Positions 36,094 through 41,990 of a stretch of DNA of 41,990 nt are shown here, one piece after another; the first letter of the stretch is position 1; each line of letters opens with the position of its first letter. The notes beneath the pieces were generated by a model that saw only the letters and a program-made list of their open reading frames with translations, was not told the origin of the DNA and did no database searches. The translations under genes were made by a program, and so were the position numbers. Source of the DNA: Planctomycetales bacterium (GTDB lineage: Bacteria; Planctomycetota; Planctomycetia; Pirellulales; Pirellulaceae). The DNA lies in NCBI GenBank assembly GCA_020427005.1, contig JAGQOY010000038.1, positions 1 through 41,990 of the forward strand, read 5' to 3'.

Positions 36094-37458
36094 TCACACG
36101 TCTTGCAGGACGCCTTTGGAATCACCGAATTCCGTAATGTCAGATAAACCGTTCAGGGCCGCAAACTTGAGGTACAAGTCGGCTAATGGTACCCCGCCGT
36201 GATCGACGAAACGGCCCGGCGTGAAAGATCCACCGGCGCTGCCAGCCAAAATTAGAGGCAGATCCGTATGGGTGTGTCGGTTTCCATCAGCGTTGCCACT
36301 TCCAAAAAGGATCATCGAGTTATGGAGCACGCTTTGGCCATCGACATCAGTGATTGAGTCCAGTCGTCGGACAAATTTAGCAAATTGTTGAGCATACCAG
36401 CGGTCGATTTGTTCCACCTTGACCATACGCTCTTCTCGGTTCTGATGGTGCGTTAGATCGTGGTGACCTTCTGAAATGTTGATGAAGTCGAAAGATCGAT
36501 TATCACCATCATGTCCCATCATGAGTGATGCCACCCGAGTCGAGTCGGTTTGAAAGGCTAAGGCCATCAGTTCAAACATGGTTTCGACGTACTCTTCATG
36601 TGATTGAGGAATTCCATCAGGTGTTGGCACTCCGGAAATATCGGGATCACCGAACGATTCGGCGCGCTGAATCTGTTTCTCGAGGGTACGAACACCTGAC
36701 AAATACTCATCCAGCTTGCGCTGATCCTGCTGGCCCAGCCGCCTTTGCATGGCCTGAGCATTATCCAGAACGTAATCCAACACGCTGCGCTGCTCGCTGC
36801 GGCGTCGTTTGAGGTTTTGCAGGCGCTCGTCGGCTGACCCGACGCCGAACATTCGCTCAAAAGCCATGCGCGGATTGTGCTCGGTGGCCATTGGCGTAAA
36901 TTCGGACTTCCAAGAAATGTTGAACTGATAGGCACAGGAATAACCCGAATCGCAGCCCGTGGATTGCCGTCTTGGGTCTGAGGCCAGTTCGATGGACGGA
37001 AAACGAGTTAGGTGGCCGATCCGATTGGCAATGACTTGGTCGATGGAGATACCAGCCCGAATATTGGTCGCGCTCTTGTTGATTCGAACGCTAGTGAGAA
37101 ACGTGCCATTGCCGCGTGCATGGTCGCCGCCGCCATCAGGTCCAGCTTCGGCCGATACGTTGTCCAGTCCTTTGACGATTTGGAATTTGTTTCGCAATTC
37201 GGCGAGAGGTTCAAGTGTGGGGCTAATCGAATAGTTGTTGCCGGTTTCCCCTTGAGGCCAAAATGAACGCGGAATAGCGCCGTTTGGAAAAAATAAGAAC
37301 GCCGAACGTAGAGGAGCGCCGGAAGGCGTGGTTGCTAGCCCCACAGTGCTTTCAGCTGCCGTTCCCAACGTAGCAGGTAGTGAATGAAAAGCCGGCAATG
37401 CGATGCAAGTGCCCACACCGCGCAAAAAAGCACGCCGAGTTTTGATTTTCCCAATCAT
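36094..37458 (-). CDS. DUF1552 twin-arginine exported protein
   Basis: 454 residues of the DUF1552 family, which is almost always next to DUF1592-type haem proteins in planctomycetes. The N-terminus has a twin-arginine-like motif (KTRRAFLRGVGTCIALPAF), so export in folded form is likely. Conserved stretches include FLFFPNGAIPRSFWP, GNADGNRHTHTDLPLILAGSAGG and the C-terminal GVPLADLYLKFAALNGL. The family is distantly related to sulfatase-like or alkaline-phosphatase-like exported proteins, but its activity is unknown. GGAG lies seven bases before the ATG, and only two bases separate it from the upstream gene stop. Expression therefore depends on the operon. Confidence 0.9.
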   Translation of the reverse strand: MIGKIKTRRAFLRGVGTCIALPAFHSLPATLGTAAESTVGLATTPSGAPLRSAFLFFPNGAIPRSFWPQGETGNNYSISPTLEPLAELRNKFQIVKGLDNVSAEAGPDGGGDHARGNGTFLTSVRINKSATNIRAGISIDQVIANRIGHLTRFPSIELASDPRRQSTGCDSGYSCAYQFNISWKSEFTPMATEHNPRMAFERMFGVGSADERLQNLKRRRSEQRSVLDYVLDNAQAMQRRLGQQDQRKLDEYLSGVRTLEKQIQRAESFGDPDISGVPTPDGIPQSHEEYVETMFELMALAFQTDSTRVASLMMGHDGDNRSFDFINISEGHHDLTHHQNREERMVKVEQIDRWYAQQFAKFVRRLDSITDVDGQSVLHNSMILFGSGNADGNRHTHTDLPLILAGSAGGSFTPGRFVDHGGVPLADLYLKFAALNGLSDITEFGDSKGVLQDV

Positions 37459-37460
37459 TT

Positions 37461-40040
37461 TCAGTCTCCAGTTCGCGATACGGGCTTACGAGTTCGCTGA
37501 AAGGCTGCGGAATTTGCGATACTCTTGATCAATACCTGAGGCCTACCGCCAGTCGTTTCAAGTTCCTCAGTCAGTTGGTCAACCAACGGAGCGTCCGTAT
37601 ACTCGACGGATCGCCCAAGTGCATAAGTTAACAACTTTTCGGTAAGGCAACGATAGAAATCGCTGTGCCTTTTCTCAACCAGGACGGTTTTGAGATCGGT
37701 CACCGATTCAAACGCCTCACCCGTTGCTAGCACACCTTTCGGGTCAACCGGTTGATCCAACTCTTGAGTCCGATATCTGCCGAGCGCGTTGAAGTTTTCT
37801 AGAGCCAATCCCAGCGGATCCATTTGATCGTGGCAGGAAGCACAAAGTGCGTTCTCGCGGTGGATCTCGAGTGTTTCACGCAACGATCGAGGTTTCGTGC
37901 CCGCTGCCACATCCTCAAGCGAGGGAACGTTTGGGGGTGGCGCTGGAGGAGGCGTACCTAGCAAGTTCTCTAAAATGAATAAGCCACGCTTCACAGGAGA
38001 TGTGCGGTCTGGATTCGAGGTTACGACCAGCATGGTTCCCTGCGTTAATATCCCTCCACGCACACTTTGAGTGGGTAAGTTGACGAGCCGCATCTCACTG
38101 CCGTCAACTTTCTCAAGGCCATCGATTTGATAGTGATTGGCAAGAACATCATTGAGAAACGTGTAATCGCTATCCAGTAGCTCCATCAACGAGTGGTCTT
38201 TTTGAACGATGTGTCCGAACAACATCTCCGTTTCTAGCCGCATCGCCTGACGCAATTCGGGTGTTAGTTCAAAGGGAGTGGACCCACCCGTTCCACGGCG
38301 AATGGCTTCGCGTACTTGCTCCAACAAGGCTTCCTCTTCTGCTGTTCGCCCAGCACCCTTGCGGAATAGCTCGAAGAATTGCTGACGGTTCGCTTCTCGC
38401 TCAGGATCGCGTATTTTGGGTTCGCGTGCCAGTACCGCTTGAGTGCTGATCTGAATCGAATCGATGACACGCGCTCGCAGCCACTGTCCAACAAAGTTGC
38501 TAAAGAATCGGTTTGCCCGCTCATCTCGCAGCATGCGGTCGATCTCATTTTCCAGATTTGCTCGCAACTGACCCTGGCTAGCCAAATTGATTAACTGTTG
38601 ATCGGGCAGGCTGCACCAAAAGAAATAAGACAAGCGACTTGCCAGCGCATATTCATCAATCAACGGGAAAGGTGACTCGTTATCTATTGGCCGTTCTTCG
38701 CGGAACAGAAATTGTGGCGACGCCAAAATAGCCGTAAGAGATTTGGCAAAGCCTTCTTCGAAGGTACCACCACTCAAGTAAACCTGTTCGGCAAGTTGCA
38801 CTAGACTATTCAAATCACCTTCTTCAACAGGCCGTCGAAAGGCCTTAGTGGCCCAACTGCGCAGCAACTCAGCGGCATGCGCCCGTTTTTCAATCAAGTC
38901 GTCAGGTACCGCTCGCGGAAAGATATCGTCATAGCCATCGGGTTTTACGAAAAATGCTGGATCAGCAGGACCTACCAAGTCCACTCCATCGACTCGAATG
39001 CGGAGGTTTCGAACCTGGCGAGAATCGGTCAACGGCAAAATGGCCACACTCAGTTCGTGGTCGCCCTTTTCTAAATGCAGTTCATAGTCAAAAACGAAAT
39101 CCTTGCTGCCTTGTCTTACAAACTCCCTGCGCAGTAATTCTTTCTCATCGAGTTTCAGGGTTAGCTCGCAACGGTTGTCGTCAAATTGATCGTCCACGTA
39201 CTGTTCGATGGCGGCCAAACGAAAACGAACGACGTAATCACCATCAAAGGGCACAGACATGGCTGCTTTGGCAGAAGCCTCTTGGTAGTACGAGAGTTCA
39301 AGCGAACGGTTGCGGTTGGAGCCACTGTTGGTGCTAGTCCGCGTGCGACGACCAGAATTTTCCTCTGGCTGTATCAGAGAAGCCAGGTTCAACCGGAACT
39401 GATCACTGGAAATTGTCGATTTCCGGATGACGCCCGCTATGAGTGGGACTTTCGCTTCAACGATCTCTGACGCGGCATTGACGTACTTTTCAAATAGTAA
39501 CGGAGACATGGATAACACGTCGCCAATGTTGTCGAAACCATGTCCGGTATCATCGGCCGGAAAGTTTGCATCGGTATCGTAATCTACACCGAGCAAGTCC
39601 TTGATCGTATTTCGATACTCGACACGATTTAGCCTCCTTAGTGTCACGCGGCCTGGATCGGGTTGCTCACGACTGAGGCCCATGCCACCGTATTTGATCC
39701 ACTCCGCAAAAGCGTTCAGCTGATTCGGCGACGGACGTTGTTCTCCTGCGGGAGGCATCAAACCGGCTTGGAGTTGTTTCAGAACTTTGTACCACCGTTC
39801 TGCCTGGAGGTTCTCGAGAGAGTCCGTGACCAATGCCGCATCCGACTCGGTTGGAATTAAGGAGTCAAATGAGAAACTGCCTTCCCGAGCATCCCCGGTA
39901 TGACAGTCAGCGCAGAATTGAGTTACCAAGCTCCGCACTTCATTGGGGATAGGGCCAGACGGAACTTCCTCGGGCGGCTCGATAGCCAAAGCGTTGAAGG
40001 TGCTGCATGTGATCAGAATTGCGAGGATTCGAGTTCGCAT
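37461..40040 (-). CDS. Exported haem protein with DUF1587/1595/1592/1588/1585 domains
   Basis: About 859 residues from ATG 40040 with a signal peptide (RTRILAILITCSTFNALA). A c-type haem motif CADCH lies near residues 43-47. DUF1587 (RRLNRVEYRNTIKDLLGVD), a beta-sandwich module (DYVVRFRLAAIEQYVDDQF, possibly carbohydrate-binding), DUF1595 (ELLRSWATKAFRRPV), DUF1592 (LASRLSYFFWCSLPDQQL), DUF1588 (TSPVKRGLFILENLLGTPPP with a second CASCH) and DUF1585 (LLTYALGRSVEYTD) follow in order. This composition defines a planctomycete secreted family thought to act in redox-linked polymer breakdown; direct activity is unproven. It is the first gene of the operon with DUF1552 and the esterase. An upstream ATG at 40058 is possible. 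Confidence 0.92.
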   Translation of the reverse strand: MRTRILAILITCSTFNALAIEPPEEVPSGPIPNEVRSLVTQFCADCHTGDAREGSFSFDSLIPTESDAALVTDSLENLQAERWYKVLKQLQAGLMPPAGEQRPSPNQLNAFAEWIKYGGMGLSREQPDPGRVTLRRLNRVEYRNTIKDLLGVDYDTDANFPADDTGHGFDNIGDVLSMSPLLFEKYVNAASEIVEAKVPLIAGVIRKSTISSDQFRLNLASLIQPEENSGRRTRTSTNSGSNRNRSLELSYYQEASAKAAMSVPFDGDYVVRFRLAAIEQYVDDQFDDNRCELTLKLDEKELLRREFVRQGSKDFVFDYELHLEKGDHELSVAILPLTDSRQVRNLRIRVDGVDLVGPADPAFFVKPDGYDDIFPRAVPDDLIEKRAHAAELLRSWATKAFRRPVEEGDLNSLVQLAEQVYLSGGTFEEGFAKSLTAILASPQFLFREERPIDNESPFPLIDEYALASRLSYFFWCSLPDQQLINLASQGQLRANLENEIDRMLRDERANRFFSNFVGQWLRARVIDSIQISTQAVLAREPKIRDPEREANRQQFFELFRKGAGRTAEEEALLEQVREAIRRGTGGSTPFELTPELRQAMRLETEMLFGHIVQKDHSLMELLDSDYTFLNDVLANHYQIDGLEKVDGSEMRLVNLPTQSVRGGILTQGTMLVVTSNPDRTSPVKRGLFILENLLGTPPPAPPPNVPSLEDVAAGTKPRSLRETLEIHRENALCASCHDQMDPLGLALENFNALGRYRTQELDQPVDPKGVLATGEAFESVTDLKTVLVEKRHSDFYRCLTEKLLTYALGRSVEYTDAPLVDQLTEELETTGGRPQVLIKSIANSAAFQRTRKPVSRTGD

Positions 40041-40467
40041 AAAATCTTCTCGATCCAAAAGGCGAGGTTACAAACGTGGCTATAGTGCACAGTGGGAGGG
40101 CAAATCTGGACAGATTCTTGGGTAGAAATCTTCACTTCTGGTTAACGAGGACCCGGGAAATTATCGTGCTATTCTAAAGTACTTGGATAGGGAAGTCAGT
40201 TTTTTTCTCCATTTGGTGGTCGATTTCTTTTCCGTAATTGTTGCTTGTCATCCCAATTCTTGGGGTTCCGTTCGAAATGCTGTCGCTCAGTGGAGATCGA
40301 AACCTCGAACTACCCGAATGCTATCGGTGCAATTGGCAGGACAGAGCCACGTCACCGAATGAGATGAGTTAGGTTGATTCAACAATTGATCTTTCGTTAT
40401 CCTTAAACGGAATGACCTCTCTCTCCGATAGACGGTCGGGTCTCATTATTGCAACAGGACTGTAATT
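40041..40467. other. Divergent intergenic region
   Basis: A 427-base gap between the haem-protein operon (-) and the duplicated-domain gene (+), so it probably contains both promoters. Only a short symmetric motif GTTGA-T-TCAAC near 40373 stood out. No coding frame, hairpin or repeat of note was seen. Confidence 0.45.
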
Positions 40468-41421
40468 TTGCCTCGCCGAGTAGCTGTGATTGCGTGTCTT
40501 CTTCTAGCCAAGTCGGCGCTATGCCAGACGGAAGAACTGTCTATCGAGACCAACGTAGTGTACTCGAGAAGCATCTTAGTCTGCGTATCACGAGAAGGAG
40601 TCGCAGTGGTTCGCTTTGTCAATCCATTTAGTCTTGGTAATGCAACAGGTAACGGCGTCTTGGGTGTTACCTATGCGTGGCGGTTTTTGCCAACGAATGG
40701 AAGTGAAGAAACTTCGGGCAGCGCCAAACTATTTGCCAAACTATCCGATGGTCATGCAGAAGATCGGTGGTCTACGTTGCAGTGTGGTAGTATCCAACTT
40801 CAGTGGAGTCCTATTGATTCAGGTCTAGGGGCGATTACATATGACGCCAAGCATATGAATGTCCATCCGGTCTCTGATAGCTATTTTCAGAATAACCCTT
40901 TAAAACTGTCCGATTTCGCAGCCAGTGAACAGCAGCCCAAAGTGCGGCTGGCGGAGAATGGTGCGCAGCCACAGAGAAACCAGTCACGAAGCAGAGTTGC
41001 CGGGTTAGTGCAGTACGAAAACAGTACAGCCATTACTCATGACGCCAACGGTGTAGCCGTATTTGAATTTATCGAATCCTTTGATCGCCAGACTCCCGAG
41101 AACGATGTACAAAGAGGAGTCAGCTATCGATACACCTTCTATCCGCGACAAGGTAAGGTCCTGAACGGGCAAGGCGAAGTGTTCGAACTGTATCGGAATG
41201 ACAATTACAACGGAGACGGAAGTCAATTGGACTTAGAGGCTGGACCTACACGAGTTCGCTGGTCCTATGGTGGCAAGTCGAGTGGTTGGCTGTATTACGA
41301 TCCGACTTCATTCAGGGTATGGGACGGTGCAACAAGTCAACTAGATCGCCTGCTATATCTCATAAAGGATTATCCTGACCGTCTGTTTAATCCAACGCTT
41401 GAGGATCGCGCAACCGAATAG
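40468..41421 (+). CDS. Exported protein with two copies of one unknown beta-rich domain
   Basis: 317 residues from a TTG start with AGGA nine bases upstream. A signal peptide (MPRRVAVIACLLLAKSALCQ) implies export. Residues about 30-133 and 182-286 are two diverged copies of one domain: GVAVVRFVNPF matches GVAVFEFIESF, GVLGVTYAWRFLP matches VQRGVSYRYTFYP, GSIQLQWS matches GPTRVRWS, and GAITYDAKHMNVH matches GWLYYDPTSFRVW. A Gln/Asn/Arg-rich linker (about 155-178) separates them. I recognise no named family. The beta-strand pattern suggests a binding or structural module. It is monocistronic, next to a divergent haem-protein operon and an insertion-sequence fragment. Confidence 0.75.
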   Translation: MPRRVAVIACLLLAKSALCQTEELSIETNVVYSRSILVCVSREGVAVVRFVNPFSLGNATGNGVLGVTYAWRFLPTNGSEETSGSAKLFAKLSDGHAEDRWSTLQCGSIQLQWSPIDSGLGAITYDAKHMNVHPVSDSYFQNNPLKLSDFAASEQQPKVRLAENGAQPQRNQSRSRVAGLVQYENSTAITHDANGVAVFEFIESFDRQTPENDVQRGVSYRYTFYPRQGKVLNGQGEVFELYRNDNYNGDGSQLDLEAGPTRVRWSYGGKSSGWLYYDPTSFRVWDGATSQLDRLLYLIKDYPDRLFNPTLEDRATE

Positions 41422-41584
41422 GAATATTGACAGAGAGAATTTGTCACAATCGTCGGGAACGGCGCTGAGATCAGGACGATTCTGATAAAAAGTTACCAGT
41501 GGCCCGTGATTTTCGAATTGGAAGAATGATGCAAGCCTATTGCGACTTGCTGATCTCTGGATTTACATTTTGTACTGACAAGGG

Positions 41585-41652
41585 GCGCTCACGGAGTACC
41601 TCAACGGTGTGCTCACGAAGTACTGCAACTGCGCGCTCACGGATCTGGCAAC
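41585..41652. repeat. Imperfect 24-bp tandem repeats beside an IS fragment
   Basis: Two full units (41585-41608 and 41609-41632) and a partial third (41633-41652) share a G-GCTCACG-AG/AT-TAC core with period 24 bases. The array runs directly into the shared 15-base sequence at 41648-41662. An overlapping open frame would encode an eight-residue Arg/Ser repeat, but it is probably not a gene. Confidence 0.6.
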
Positions 41653-41662
41653 TTACCCTCCC
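41648..41662. repeat. Second copy of the REP-like 15-base entry sequence
   Basis: GCAACTTACCCTCCC is identical to 26644-26658. Here the hairpin arms do not follow; the sequence continues into the flank of the transposase fragment. It may be a truncated repeat copy cut by insertion of the IS element. Confidence 0.55.
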
Positions 41663-41688
41663 AGGCTTGGCTCGTTATACAACACAAA

Positions 41689-41990
41689 TCAGGAAGTCGA
41701 AAAATTTTTAGCTCCCGGTCCAAAACAGTTCCATGCGTTGGACAGATCGTAGGCTCGCTGCAATCCTACCCAAAGCGTTTGGGTGCCTGGATTGTCTTTT
41801 GGTCGGTCGATGAATCCACCCAGTTGTGCAATCGCGCGCACAACCTCATTCAAACTCGGGCAGCCTTGCTCAGGGATCTTACGCCCCAATACCGAATAAA
41901 CACTCTTCCATTCACTAGTCTCAAAGATCACTTCACAGTCCATCTCTGGGCAGTCGCGACCGAGATGGCAGACGAACATGACGCGCCAGG
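41689..41990 (-). mobile_element. IS4-family transposase, C-terminal part, cut by the window edge
   Basis: About 100 residues are open to the right edge (WRVMFVCHLGRDCP...), so the N-terminus lies outside. The stretch with AIAQLGGFIDRP and TLWVGLQRAYDLSNAW matches the C-terminal dimerisation region of Tn5/IS4-type transposases. The catalytic DDE residues would lie outside the window, so activity cannot be judged. The stop is at 41689-41691. The left end of the element should lie between about 41663 and 41688, but no terminal inverted repeat can be confirmed without the other end. Confidence 0.75.

Noticed and set aside
41585..41652. Possible CRISPR array
   Set aside because: The units are adjacent without unique spacers and diverge from one another, and there are no cas genes.
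41499..41711. Open frame with Arg/Ser-rich eight-residue repeats
   Set aside because: The repeats come from the 24-bp tandem DNA array, the frame runs into the IS fragment, and the composition is low-complexity.

Overview
The window reads as chromosomal DNA from a planctomycete, most likely a Rhodopirellula-like member of the Pirellulales. The evidence is the gene content: a DUF1587/1595/1592/1588/1585 secreted haem protein followed by a twin-arginine DUF1552 protein (a hallmark planctomycete pair), a BatA/BatB/BatC-type von Willebrand operon, many Sec-exported proteins of unknown role, frequent weak or absent Shine-Dalgarno sites, GTG/TTG starts, and long gene-poor gaps holding inverted repeats. 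Base composition looks close to balanced by eye. No tRNA, rRNA, CRISPR array or prophage was seen. One partial IS4-family transposase runs off the right edge.

Layout. 118-4766: two exported amidohydrolase-fold proteins (+), the first a two-barrel fusion with one degenerate half, the second lacking the metal motif. 4795-7827: large FHA-like, acidic, membrane-anchored protein (-). 8252-8863: SAM methyltransferase (+). 8905-10495: ABC ATPase and TIM-barrel sugar isomerase (-). 10984-14568: PPi-type PEP carboxykinase (+) behind a hairpin-rich leader. 14708-18254: BatA, BatB and TPR/BatC genes (+). 18302-22429: PurF and a double alpha/beta hydrolase (-), with a possible tiny ORF ahead of purF. 22872-25330: ProB and a UxaE-like epimerase (+). 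25486-26109: pyroglutamyl peptidase (-). 26940-27764: exported leucine-rich-repeat protein (+). 28281-29302: unknown protein plus rhodanese-DUF2892 protein (+). 29500-34055: RND efflux adaptor and permease (+). 34565-40040: operon of DUF1592-type haem protein, DUF1552 protein and exported esterase (-). 40468-41421: exported protein made of two copies of one domain (+). 41689-41990: transposase fragment (-).

How the genes may work together. Central metabolism is represented by PPi-PEPCK (PEP/oxaloacetate exchange driven by pyrophosphate), PurF (which releases PPi), ProB and the hexuronate-type epimerase. The cell-envelope side is large: the exported amidohydrolases, esterases, haem protein and DUF1552 protein look like extracytoplasmic polymer or peptide degradation machinery, and the Bat proteins form a membrane von Willebrand/TPR module. 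The rhodanese gene and RND pump sit close together, and the pump carries unusual histidine-rich stretches that could mean metal handling; this is inference.

The most notable items are the active/inactive domain pairings in two unrelated exported enzyme families, the structured leader of the PPi-PEPCK gene, the histidine-rich RND pair next to a rhodanese-DUF2892 unit, and families of short intergenic repeats. I did not find a gene set that I could confidently call a new system.
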